Position numbers and translations under genes: made by a program. From contig BLJB01000251.1 in NCBI GenBank assembly GCA_013423325.1, positions 449 to 10,862 of the forward strand: 10,414 nt of DNA. Direction: 5' to 3'. This document shows positions 1-9,138 of this stretch, piece by piece. Under the pieces are notes generated by a model. The model worked only from the letters and a program-made list of their open reading frames with translations, was not told where the DNA came from and did no database searches. This DNA comes from Usnea hakonensis. Lineage: Eukaryota > Ascomycota > Lecanoromycetes > Lecanorales > Parmeliaceae. Within the stretch, counting starts at the first letter, position 1, and each line of letters begins with the position of its first letter.

Positions 1-121
1 ATCTATATATAGATAGTAATATATATATAGAGAAGTAGTAAGGTTTTTCCCTAATAATATATACGCAAGACGATAGTATCAAATAGTTTTCTTGCTACGA
101 GTTAATAAGAGTTAAAGGATC
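1..121. other. Flank outside the left inverted-repeat arm
   Basis: AT-rich sequence with no ORF or RNA signal. Positions 1-60 are nearly pure A/T/G simple sequence. Positions 61-121 keep two CpA sites and one TpG, so they look less RIP-mutated than the DNA inside the arm. If the inverted repeat bounds a mobile element, this is host DNA or an older repeat next to the insertion site. Confidence 0.4.
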
Positions 122-178
122 CCGTAATTACCTTTCGAAGTTTAGGTAGACACGACGTATAAATTCAAATTCAAAAAT
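122..178 (+). repeat. Left arm of a perfect 57-bp inverted repeat
   Basis: Comparing the two window ends by eye, 122-178 is the exact reverse complement of 10358-10414, 57 of 57 bases. Identity stops abruptly at the inner side: past 178 and before 10358 the sequences are unrelated. The arm keeps three CpA dinucleotides, whereas the DNA from 179 to about 1195 has essentially none. Its inner end carries two spaced TTCAAA-type motifs. Size and layout fit the terminal inverted repeat of a DNA transposon. The target-site duplication cannot be tested because the window stops at the partner arm. Confidence 0.85.
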
Positions 179-1195
179 ATTTAAATATATTACTAATATT
201 TAAAATTTAATCTTTTAGATTAGATTATAGTTTAGTTAAAAAAAGATTTATTTTATACTTTTTATTTATAAGTTTTAGTTATTTCTCTAACTTTTTAAAA
301 TAGGTTTTAAAAACTAAAATCTTTTAACTAAAAAATTATATTATTTTATTATACTTTTTATAAATAAAGAGATATTAGTTAGCTAGATCTACTATTAGAT
401 TTAAAAAAAACTATTTAAATTCTATAAAAATCTAGCCCTAGAATTCTAGTCTAGAATAATAATTATATTATTAAATATTTAGATTACTTTTAAGGCTTTT
501 TATATAGAATCTAATTTTTACCCCTTTAATAGTAAAATATTTAGGGCTATTAAGAAATTTAATTTTAATATTATAAAATTAATAAATATACTTATCTTTA
601 TTAATATCTTTATAAGGCTTATCTAATTTTATAAGATATAAAGTTTTCGCCTTAATAATAATATTATTAAATTTAACTACTAGTCCTATTATTACGCTAA
701 TTATAATAGCTAGTAAATCTTTATCTTTATAGAGTACTAGATTAGCGGCTTTAAACCTTATAATCTTAATATCTATTTATAGATATATATATTTTTTTTA
801 TAATATAATAAAGCGCTTCTCTTTTATTAATTTAAAAGTCTATTCGAGAGTTACTTTATTTTTAAAGTTTATACTATTATACTACTTATTTTCTTAAGAA
901 GATAGAGGAGATATTATAATTATTTCTAAACCTTTTCTTTAGAAAGGTAGAGAAATTAGAATTATTAAAACTAGTTCCGCTAATAATATATTAATAAAGA
1001 TAGTAGATAAAAGATATAAAAATATAATAATTATAAAAATAATTTAATAATATAATATTAAATATATTAGAACTAATCTCTAAAGAACTTCTAAAGGCCT
1101 TAGAGAATATTAATTTAATATACTAGTACTAAGTACTACCCCGCTATAAAGTTACTAATTACGGGACCCCTTTAGCGGTTAGTAGTTATAGGGGT
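179..1195. other. RIP-mutated AT-rich tract, no readable gene
   Basis: About 1 kb in which CpA and TpG are almost absent and TpA dominates, with stops in all frames. CpG is retained, which points to RIP of a former duplicated sequence, presumably a transposon. I could not identify the original family. Weakly protein-like stretches around 590-900 could not be assigned. Confidence 0.75.
1137..1195. repeat. Imperfect inverted repeat (hairpin) at the RIP/island border
   Basis: Positions 1137-1157 and 1179-1195 pair imperfectly, with shared CCCC...TATA...ACTAA and TTAGT...TATA...GGGG blocks, leaving about 20 nt between. It sits where RIP-depleted DNA gives way to DNA containing CpA again, so it may be the terminus of the RIP-mutated repeat to its left. 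It also contains TAATTACGGG (1156-1165), the exact reverse complement of 121-130. Confidence 0.3.
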
Positions 1196-1499
1196 TCTAG
1201 TAGCCCTAATAACAAGCACTATACTACCCCACTAGGTGGACGCTATCGGCTAGACGGCGCTAGGCGCTAACATGTACGCCTAATAGAGGGGGGGTGTACG
1301 CGTAGGGCCGGCCTTTATATATATCGAGCCCGGCGGTTTCTATATACTAGACCGTACGCTCCGTAGATCTCCCTATTTAGCCTACGACTATATAAGCGCC
1401 AAAAATTAATAGCGAAGCGGAATAGAAGCTAAGCTAGGGATCCGGTTAAGTGCGTAAAGGTAAACTATTAAGTAGTTAGCGGTTACGAAGGAGCCGCTG
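1196..1499. other. Transition segment without a recognisable gene
   Basis: GC content rises (runs such as GGCGCTAGGCGC and a G-run near 1287-1294) and CpA/TpG reappear, but TpA stays common. No convincing coding frame continues from the gene remnant that starts at 1500 on the minus strand. I see no RNA gene here. It is probably partly RIP-affected DNA covering the place where the 3' part of the neighbouring gene was lost. Confidence 0.4.
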
Positions 1500-1979
1500 T
1501 TAAGCGTGATCGTGGAGATGGACGCATATAAGGCGACTGGGGCGAAGATTGAGACATATGGCGAACAGTATGGGATACTCTAGGGTCCTGTATTGAGCGC
1601 TTTTAAATTCCCGCGGTAGTTGATCGCTGGGTGTCCGAAGGCTGGATTCCGAGTTCTTGCGGCGTAGGGAAGACGAGGACTTCTTCCTCGTAAACAGATG
1701 CTGTAAGTGGTGAAAACCGAGCATTGGTCCGATCGGCTCTTTGGCATAAAACTCCCGTTGCCAATCCCTTTGTTCGAACTGTTCTGGAGACTTGCCCCTC
1801 TCGAAATCTTCTCTGACGTGGCTGTCTTGTTCGAAGTAGTCCTTATGCCACCTCCCCGTCTGAATCCAATATTGGAGAGGTTCAAAGCAGTTCTCACTGA
1901 TGTCAGTCACAGCCTCCGGATGTAATTCCCTTTCAGCAGTATCGAAGAAGTAGGTGTCTGGAATATTCACGGCACCCAA
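1500..1979 (-). pseudogene. N-terminal remnant of a fungal hypothetical-protein gene (DUF7924-type N-terminus suspected)
   Basis: The minus strand reads as one open frame of about 155 codons with real protein character: an opening around NIPDTYFFDTAERELHPEAV, an aromatic/acidic block (PLQYWIQTGRWHKDYFEQDS), then a basic Ser-rich segment (RKKSSSSLRRKNSESS) and TPSDQ. From memory this resembles the N-terminal 150 residues of a large, widespread fungal family that continues into a DUF7924 domain. That assignment is recollection, not a search. It looks broken. No in-frame ATG opens the frame: the nearest, at 2003-2001, is followed at once by TGA. After about 1565 the family-like sequence stops and the frame runs to a stop in unrelated residues, with no DUF7924 region further left. 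It is in tandem with the main gene upstream (same strand). A 5' intron supplying a start is possible: GTAAGA near 2089, CTAAT, and CAG near 2021. Confidence 0.5.
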
Positions 1980-2403
1980 AAGAATCGGACCAAGCGGTCA
2001 CATAGGAGTATTAGTCTCGCCTGAGGAAAAATTAGATGAATTGGTCTCACGTTGTTCTCTACTCAGTAATCGCGGATAAAGTCGTCTTACATACTCCTTG
2101 GTTGGAAAAGCTGAGACGCACACCTTTCTACCTGGCTCCACTGAGTTCTAAGATAATCCACGGTTGCTACTTTTGTCCTATCCATCTCTTTCCATTCCTC
2201 CAGTCAGACATACTCCGGCCCATGTTGAACGTTGAAACGGAAGTATACCTGCTGCTCGCTAATTAATACTGCTATAAGTATTACTCGTATCGATATTGAT
2301 ACAAGAATATATGACTAGGTAGTATAGATAGATATTTATTGCGAAACAGATCAGAAGAGTACAGCACTCTAAAACTCCTTCCCTAATCACATTACGCCGC
2401 TTT
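1980..2403. other. Intergenic region between two minus-strand genes
   Basis: This holds the 3' end of the main gene, including a poly(A)-type signal at 2335-2340, and the 5' side of the gene remnant. A plus-strand open frame at 2036-2266 has no recognisable protein features and is treated as chance. Positions 2265-2340 are locally TA-rich. On the minus strand a well-formed intron-like string (GTAAGA donor, CTAAT branch, TTTTTCCTCAG acceptor, about 70 nt, 2090-2021) may be a leader intron of the remnant gene. Confidence 0.4.
2335..2340 (-). terminator. Poly(A) signal-like AATAAA of the hydrolase-GTPase gene
   Basis: On the minus strand AATAAA lies 63 nt after the stop codon at 2404-2406. Its distance and strand suit 3'-end formation of the main gene. 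Fungal poly(A) signals are loose and the surrounding DNA is AT-rich, so this is suggestive only. Confidence 0.4.
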
Positions 2404-5400
2404 CTAAGCCTTCTCTAACTCGATAGAGGAGACACGAGAATCTTTGCTTCCGTAGTCTGGGCCACGCTGACTTGCTCTGATCTCTGACTGTTCAATGAAC
2501 AGCATCATATACTTTTCGAGTATCTTCTCTACGCCGATGTGAATCTTTGTAACTTGAAACACTCTGATGAGATCGATCTTTGAAATCAGGTGTTTGATTT
2601 CTCGGTGGACCTCCTGGGCGAACGGGCGATACGCGACGGCAGCCCTTTCAATATCCTTCTTGAGAGGCTGGCCGAGACATTGGTGCGTGCAATCTCTGAA
2701 GGCCCTGATCAGAATGAGGATGACGTCGCAAGAGAGCATGAGCAGTAATCGTGCCGTTGGTGGGATTATTAAGGGAGCATTTACAGCGCCGGCTGCGAGG
2801 AAGATGGGCATCCCTCCAAAAATAACGGTCCCCAAAATTCCAGCGGTCGCTATGCCATCAGCCAACAAGGCACTGAAATTTTGGCCCATACCATCCCAGA
2901 CGATGTTCTTGACAATCTGTTGGACTGTAGCCGCACTGACGGATGGCACACCGAACGAGTTGACGACGGCTGTGCAAATAACCACAGCGACGGTAATTTG
3001 ATTTGTGGTGTTACCGAGCGGAATAAGTGATACGCTGGCGGCGCTTTTAATGGTTTGTTTATAGATTTGGATAGTCTTTGTCACAGCTAAGTCGACTTTA
3101 AGATCGATGCGTGCAACCTGGGCAGCGATGTACAACATGCGAACCTTATCATGATCAAAACAGCGCGCGGTTTCTTTGGCGAGCATTTGGATAGAGCTTT
3201 TGTCCTCTATCCAGTCAAGCTTAGCTTCGCTACTCTTCGTATAGGCAAGGGCATTACGGACCTTTCGAGACAGCAACAACGGCGTCGCATCTCCCATCTT
3301 TGATATCTGAAAGCTCCTCTTCTATTAAGATCATGCGTTTACGAAGCTCCTCGTCGGCGTAGGCTTCCATATCTGCTGCAGTGGTAAACCTCTTCCGGGC
3401 TTTGCCATACTGTAGGTCCAAAAACTCGTCTTTCTTTGTTTGAACTACGACAATGGGAATTTCTGAATTCTGCGAAACAATAGTAAAGAACTCAGTAGCA
3501 GCTTTCTGCTGGACACGTGGGCTGTTCATCTCCACGCAAAACCTACGAAGACATTAATAATCTGTGTCCAAGAGGACATGCAGGGAACACCGTCAGCGAA
3601 CCATATCACATGCAATCGGTCTTTCATCTCAGTCGTGTTGGACATTTCAGTTATGAATTCTTTGACCTGCTGGAGTTCCTTGTCGCCCCCACTCTCAAAA
3701 CCCCCAGAGTCATGAACGATAAGGTCAGGACGATCTTGATAAATGATCGGAGTCTTGATGTCGTGAATACCAGCTGCGCGTTCCGAGGCCCGAGTCTATA
3801 TATATCGCGGTCAGAGAAGGGAGGCAATTTACGGTACGCAGGTCTTACGACTTCTGCCCCAAAAACCTCATTGATCAGCGTCGATTTGCCGACGCCTGTG
3901 TTCCCACAGACGAGAATGCGAATAGCTCCGGGCTCTTCAATATCAACGGTGTCCCTCTCACCCCAGAAGACATCTTGGGGTAGTACCGTACTTCGCAATT
4001 TCTCGATGTCGCTGCGAAATGAAAGAGCCTTCGAGTCGAGAAACACGTTGCTATATTCGTCATATATCATATATACTGAGGGATGCAGAATCGTGCCTTG
4101 TGCCGCTTTTTTCCGCTAGTATTAGCCGTTGTACACTTGCAGCAGTAAAAGACGGGGTTCCGAACCATATCCACAGTAGCCCCGAAGCGTACCGTCTTCG
4201 TTGAATGCCGCCCTCGGTTCCTTCCGCATCCAATAGCGCTTTGACTGATTGAGATGAATTGCATATCGCGTCCCGTACCTAGGAAGCTTATGGACTCGAC
4301 GAAGATCCTGCATATCAATGTTCACATCATTCTTCACTGTGAAAGTCAAAGGATCAGCACCCTTGCCTTCAGACTCGAATGACGGGAAGACAAGTTTTAA
4401 GGGATCATCGATCTTTGCTCGATCACCAAACGACCCGTCAAATTCCAGTTGAAGTCCCTTTTTACGGCTTTCGATCAACATCCATTGTAAAGGATAGAGA
4501 GCTAGACCATCTTTGGCAGCCGAACCCCCAATGTCAATGTGTGCTCCAACGAACCATGCCTGAACAATGCTTCGCCTGGCGAGCGGCAAGCGGCTGTAGT
4601 CTGGAAAATAATATTCTGGCTCAAAGGCTCTACGATCCTCGTTGAGTGCTAGCGCATGGCGTAAATGCTGTATAGAGTCATTGAACGATATCTCGTACAA
4701 TGATCCATCGTTCAAAGCCTTCACAGTATCGAGGATACCAATGAATTGGATCCTCGGTGCCTTCCGTGTATACCCTGCTCTTCAACAAGATTAATTCGGA
4801 GTACTCTTTGGTCAATGGAGTCCTTACAGTAGACCATGGATCTATTGATAGCGACGGTTAGGGGTACTTCGGAGCATTGCGGATGTAGTAACAACTTACT
4901 TGACCTTCAAGCCTAGATTTCCTACTCGAAGACCGGTACACTTGTAATGCGTGCTTGAAGTCCTTATCGAAATCTGGGGTGCTGGCTGATTTCAAGGCTC
5001 GAATATGATGTAGTAAGCTGGCGACAGCTCGCACGACATCTGCAACTTGTCAGTATGATCAGTTGACGTGTCAATGTTTTTATTCATTGACTCACAAGCT
5101 CCACGGCTAAAGCCAAAGAGCCAAATTTCGTTCTGAGGATTTTCGGAAAGCATACAGCAATCCTAGACACGAGCATCAGTGGGCGTGTATGAGCACGCTC
5201 ATACTTACCCGGTAGACCTCGCGGATCAGGTCTGAGTAGCCGCTGCCAAATGCACCCGCTTCTAGTCTTTGTAGCCACCTAATGTCTTTCTCCGAGCCTA
5301 TACCGTTGTAGTATCTCTTGCGCTAAATGGGAGCCTAGTCAGCAGCCGATCTCAATAGTTCGGTAGCCGAAACTCTCATCTGCACCGCACCTGATCGAAT

Positions 5401-5624
5401 GTGAAGCCAGAGCTGTTGTCTACACATTCCCCAACCTTGATGCTGGCACATATACGGTAGACGTTGCTTATATTGTTATGCCTGCTTCCTTTCAAGTACA
5501 AAGTCAGCACCGCTTTTCTGAATGTCCACTCCGAAGAATCTGGCTAACCGTAGGCCCCATCTGGTGTGCACCAAGTCCCATCGACACAAGCGATCCATCG
5601 TGTAGGCAACAAGGCAGTGGACAT
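2404..5624 (-). CDS. DUF2235/Tle1-like alpha/beta-hydrolase fused to a P-loop GTPase, 885 aa, 11 exons
   Basis: I rebuilt this gene by splicing. Exons: 5624-5549, 5488-5391, 5322-5209, 5162-5096, 5039-4900, 4841-4828, 4779-4166, 4105-3849, 3795-3602, 3542-3262, 3206-2404. Total 2658 nt; all phases agree and there is no internal stop. Residues 10-370 are a DUF2235 (PF09994) lipase-type hydrolase: N-terminal WIACVDGTW, RYYNGIGSEKD (61-71), nucleophile elbow GFSRGAY (Ser115), HALALNEDRR (211-220) and WFVGAHIDIGG (245-255) with His250/Asp252. A linker GTILHPSVY follows. Residues 440-620 are a G domain: P-loop GNTGVGKS (442-449), HDSGG (488-492, DxxG), TKKD (560-563) and VSK (616-618). Residues 620-885 are helical with hydrophobic stretches near 689-703, 737-760 and 772-785, possibly membrane-associating. 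The start ATG (5624) has A at -3 and sits just before the conserved strand. Substrate is unknown; phospholipid is expected from Tle1 relatives. An immune-like effector-plus-switch role is inference. The weakest splice sites are the GTTCG donors at 4165 and 3601 and the AAG acceptor at 4106. Confidence 0.85.
4780..4899 (-). other. Two introns flanking a 14-nt micro-exon
   Basis: Intron 5 (4899-4842, 58 nt) has a GTAAGT donor, CTAAC branch and TAG acceptor. Intron 6 (4827-4780, 48 nt) has GTAAGG, a TTAAT-type branch and AAG. The 14 nt between them (4841-4828) join ...RLEGQ to AGYTRKAPRIQFIG in frame by adding IHGL and most of one further codon. Reading through without these introns meets four stops, so this segment would otherwise look like a frameshift. 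Confidence 0.6.
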
Positions 5625-5880
5625 GCTGCAGGAGTATTGAAGCTTGTTCTTGGTGTTTTTGGTGATGCTTGGATGATATGGGGAGGTTATGGGCGTATGA
5701 GCTGGATCAGGCAGCAGCAGGAGGGTTTTGCTAGAGCCGCCACCTGTCTTGGCTCCGTCTGTGTGGGTGTCATGTCTGTGCGCACTATTCCATATTCGTT
5801 AGACCAGCCTTGCAGCGAACATCTAATATTTATAAAACAACTCGACTAGCGTGCTGACCCCTTTTTCAATCCTTACTCGT
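5625..5880 (-). promoter_or_regulatory. 5' leader and promoter side of the hydrolase-GTPase gene
   Basis: Reading on the minus strand, the 100 nt before the ATG are rich in A and C (AACACCAAGAACAAG and similar), typical of fungal 5' leaders. A TATAAATA lies at 5834-5827, about 203 nt before the ATG. Normal CpA/TpG content persists to about 5880 and on to about 6090, so the promoter seems to have escaped RIP. The plus-strand open frame across this region is a shadow. Confidence 0.4.
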
Positions 5881-5958
5881 GCGCTTATAGTATACTTTTT
5901 TTTCCCCCTCATTATTCTATTTTCCAACCTATAACACAATAAGACTCTATTATTTATT

Positions 5959-6030
5959 GTTAACGTAGTTTAATAATAAAGTATTAAGTAATTAAAAGAC
6001 TACGATAAGAGTTCGAGTCTTACTATTATT
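5959..6030 (+). repeat. Degraded tRNA-like sequence or tRNA-derived SINE head
   Basis: An A-box-like string (TAGTTTAATAA, from 5966) and a B-box-like string (GAGTTCGAGTCT, 6009-6020) are spaced as positions 8 and 52 of a tRNA (44 nt). Taking position 1 at 5959, the acceptor strands 5959-5965 and 6024-6030 pair in most positions once C-to-T and G-to-A changes are allowed. The anticodon and T stems are poor, so a functional tRNA is unlikely. A RIP-damaged tRNA copy or SINE head is the best reading. Confidence 0.4.
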
Positions 6031-6090
6031 AGTAGCTTTTGTTACCCCTATATTCTTTATTATTGGGAAGATAGGAACACGATTCTATTA

Positions 6091-6468
6091 CCCCCCCTAA
6101 ATTTCTAATTCGTTAATAACTCTATAATAATAAGCTCGTTTTATCTATAAATTTAAGATAATTTAGATTATATATTAAATAAAATATTATTAAGTTTTAA
6201 AGAGATTTTATTAAGAATTTAATTATATAGAAAAAGATATATAGATTTTTTTAAATTAAAAAGGTATCTCGACTATTTTAATTCTCGTTAAGAATTTTTT
6301 TAAAAAATTAAGATTTTCTTTAAATTTCTATTTTATATATTTAAAAATTATTTTAACTTTCTATAAAATTATAATAATAATATTTAATATATAATTAGAA
6401 ATATTTTAAATTTATAGATAAAACGAGCTTATTATTATAAAGTTATTAATAATAAGAAATTTTAGGGG
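6091..6468. mobile_element. MITE-like element, about 375 bp, with inverted termini
   Basis: Core arms 6113-6156 and 6406-6449 are inverted copies differing at about one base in 44, including the shared AAGCTCGTTTTATCTATAAA segment. Weaker matching continues outward to C-runs at 6091-6097 and a GGGG at 6465-6468. The interior (about 250 bp) is AT-rich without an ORF. Size and structure fit a MITE or an internally deleted DNA transposon. I could not define a target duplication. Confidence 0.65.
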
Positions 6469-7196
6469 ACCTTTAAGAGAGATACTAGAATCGAGTTCCA
6501 AAATTTTTTGTTTTTCTAATAGTAAAGGATATAGAGGTATTCCTTTTTTTCTTCTTCTTCTTATTAGAACCGGTATGAATCTAAATATTAATATAGATAT
6601 ATAGATAAGATAATAAGACTATCGAACTATATAAGATAGAAAGTATGGAATATATAGATAAGAGAAGCTATACTAAGTTACTAGTAGTAGAGCTAACTAG
6701 ATAGGGCTAAGTATATCTTCTAATATTTCTAAGGATTATAAAGTCTAATTCTAAGTATTCGAAGTTTTAAAACTAAAGATAGCGCTAGCGCTAATAGATT
6801 TAGAGGGTCTTAAATTCGCCTCTAGAGTAAAGTCGCTCTTAGAGATTTATAAGCTTTACGCCCTAGTATATATTATATAGTCTATTAAATAAATACACTA
6901 GCTAAGTTCGTTAGCTCTACTTAATTACTCGCTATAGTAGAACTAGGGGTTACTATTTTAAATTTTCGAATATCGTATATTCGTATAACTCGTTTCGATA
7001 TTATTTTAATATAAGAATTTAATTTATTATAAGTATAACTATAAATATAGCGAGAAGAAGAAGAAGATAGAGTACTATATATTACGAGTATAACTACTTC
7101 TAGAGTCTATAGATATATAACTATTTCTATTCGGGCCTAGCGTCTTAGTAAAGACTCTTCTTCTTTTAAATAGTCTTATATAACTTAGTCTTCTTT
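6469..7196. other. RIP-mutated AT-rich DNA, no readable gene
   Basis: Positions 6480-6660 keep a few CpA/TpG sites and include a pyrimidine run (6543-6560). From about 6660 CpA and TpG vanish. A 12-bp inverted pair (AGTAGAGCTAAC near 6690, GTTAGCTCTACT near 6910) is visible, but no element boundary can be drawn. No ORF or RNA gene is supported. Confidence 0.5.
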
Positions 7197-7201
7197 ATTA
7201 A
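7197..7201. repeat. Target-site duplication, left copy (ATTAA)
   Basis: ATTAA directly precedes the LTR at 7202 and recurs at 9770-9774 directly after the other LTR. Five bases is the usual length for LTR elements. The sequence is low-complexity in AT-rich DNA, so chance is not excluded. Confidence 0.6.
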
Positions 7202-7396
7202 TATTAGGGAGTATACTAGAAATCGAATAATAGTAATTAGTAGTAGTAATATAACTAGAATATTAGCTATATAGAAGTAATAGTGTAATTATACTATAAG
7301 AAATTATTATATATAGTACTAAGGCGCTAGGCCGAATAGGGCTTAGCGCGTCTCCGTAGATTATAAAGAAAGAGGTATTAGAATAAAACTATAATA
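7202..7396 (-). repeat. 3' LTR (195 bp) of the minus-oriented element
   Basis: It differs from the other LTR at five bases, four of them A/G transitions. It contains a hairpin, GCGCTAGGCC paired with GGCTTAGCGC (about 7324-7350), one of the few GC-rich spots in the region. Confidence 0.85.
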
Positions 7397-7410
7397 CTAT
7401 TCCCCCCCTT
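7397..7410 (-). other. Polypurine tract
   Basis: On the minus strand AAGGGGGGGAATAG directly abuts the 3' LTR. This is the expected plus-strand priming site of reverse transcription and the strongest evidence for the element's orientation. Confidence 0.7.
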
Positions 7411-8012
7411 ATATAACTATATCCCTATAGCTAATATTATAACGATAGCGAGATAGTAATAGCGAGGTATTAGTTATACTTCTATACTCTATACTTTATA
7501 CTCTCGCTAAATATATCTACCTTTATAGTAAAATATCGAAAAAATAATCTTCTTTACCCTCTTAGAACTTATAACTATAGTAATAAGTTAAATCTTATAA
7601 TAATAGAGATATCGATATAGTATAATAGACTAAAAAAGCGCTTATAGTAATAGTATTAGTACTAGAAATTATTAGTAGTATAGATAGTTTATAAAGAAAT
7701 TAGTGATTTAGTCTATTTAGCCGAAAGTAGTAAAAAAATCGAAATCGAAATAGAATAAAGCTAATTCGTACAAATTCGTAAAGTCCGATAATTTACCGAA
7801 TCGAAACTAATCTAATACGCTAGCCGTATATGGCTAGGCTAGCTTCTAGTAGTACTCATAGTAGTAGTATTAGTACCGAGGAGAAGGAGGAGAAATCTAC
7901 TATTACTACGATAGCTATTCTACCTCTTTCGTTATCCCTTCTTAATAGCTTTCTTCTTAGTCTTTACTAGTAAGGCCTTTACCTCTTTAAATATTAATAG
8001 TATACTCTTTCT

Positions 8013-8063
8013 ATACGCCTTAGTCTTATTCGGCCTATAGCTATAATTAAGATATTTAAAGTA
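8013..8063 (-). pseudogene. Possible gag zinc-knuckle remnant
   Basis: In one minus-strand frame 17 codons read YFKYLNYSYRPNKTKAY. The aromatic residues stand where TGC/TGT to TAC/TAT and CAC/CAT to TAC/TAT changes would have replaced Cys and His in a C-x2-C-x4-H arrangement. A final Cys would be 8 residues after the His, rather than the usual 5, so the match is imperfect. Orientation agrees with the LTR element. The rest of gag cannot be read. Confidence 0.3.
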
Positions 8064-9138
8064 TTAGTCTTCTTTTTTTAATTGGGCCTTAAACTACTCT
8101 AAATACTACTTCGAAACTAGTAATTAATCTAATCTAAATTCGATCTTATCGATTTCCTCTATATCTATAGAGGCCTCCCTAGCTTCTAATTATCGGAGGT
8201 CTTAGTCTATTATTTATAATTACTCTATAAAGAAGCGAAAGGAGGTAGAGGAAAATATACTAGCGATTCGTAATTAGAGCTTAATAGTAATAAGCCTCCT
8301 TAATATAGTAATCTTATTACTTTTACTATACCCTATAGGGGTAATAGTAGTAGAAAAGCGAGTATAGAAGTAGTTAAATATCTTATTCTTTTTCTTAACT
8401 TCTATAGTAAATACCGGATTATAGAGTATAGTACTATATTTAGTTAATTTATTATAATTATCGAATATAGAATAGAGCTCTAAAATTATTTTATTTATAG
8501 TAGAATAGAAATCTTCGCTTAGTAGATCTACTCTAGCCTTAAGTATATCGAATATAACTATCTTATAGTAGTCTCGAATATAGTCTATTTTATTCTTTTT
8601 AATAGGAAATAATATAGTACTTTACTAAAACTTGGAGTCTAGGTAGAATTACTACTCGTTCTATTACTCTTTATTACTATAGAAAAAAGATATATTAGAG
8701 TATTTCTTATTATTTCTAGTAATAGTAATAATAGTAGTATTAGTAATAGGGGTCTTCTTTTTTATAATTTCTAACTTAACTAGTTACTCTTTCGAATCGG
8801 AATCTAGAGGCTCCGTAATAACTTCTTCTTTAATAGTTATAGTTAATAACTTAATTTTTTCTTCTAATTTAAAGTTAGTAATAGTAAGAGTCTTTATATT
8901 CGATTAATATAAATCTCGAGACTTTCGTAGGCGTGTTATCGTCTTATTTAAATCTTAAATAGTAGTATTAAGGCTACGAATCTAGGCCTAGTAATACTAA
9001 ATTATTAAAGGCGATTCGATCTTTTCTTCTTCTTAATCCGAGTCTATTTCGAATTAGATAGAGATCTCTCTATAGGTAGATAGGTAAATTAGATAGAGTA
9101 AGCGAGAGATAGTCGTAATATCTCCTCGTAAAGACGTA

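Noticed and set aside
1..60. Telomere or subtelomeric repeat
   Set aside because: There is no TTAGGG-type tandem, only A/T-rich simple sequence.
1137..1200. Helitron 3' end (hairpin followed by CTAG)
   Set aside because: The hairpin is imperfect, it directly overlaps the supposed end, and no matching 5' TC terminus or Rep/helicase trace is visible.
2036..2266. Plus-strand 76-codon open frame
   Set aside because: It has no family resemblance and no clear promoter, and lies in the intergenic region between two minus-strand genes.
3517..4119. Plus-strand 200-codon open frame
   Set aside because: It is antisense to the GTPase exons and has no recognisable protein features.
4106..4165. End of a separate hydrolase gene at the TAA at 4122-4124
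   Set aside because: A 60-nt intron (4165-4106) with a CTAAT branch joins GYCGY to AAQGTILHPSVY in frame, matching the expected domain continuation. The donor and acceptor are weak, so RNA evidence would be welcome.
4740..4845. Frameshift or stop cluster breaking the hydrolase domain
   Set aside because: Two introns with consensus donors and a 14-nt exon restore the frame across the conserved IQFIGILDTVKALND block, so a break is not needed.
2404..5624. Bacterial type VI secretion effector gene
   Set aside because: The Tle1-like domain name suggests it, but multiple spliceosomal introns, the GTPase fusion and the fungal context make it a eukaryotic gene.
5478..5849. Plus-strand 123-codon open frame
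   Set aside because: It is antisense to exon 1 and the leader of the main gene, and its composition looks like a shadow.
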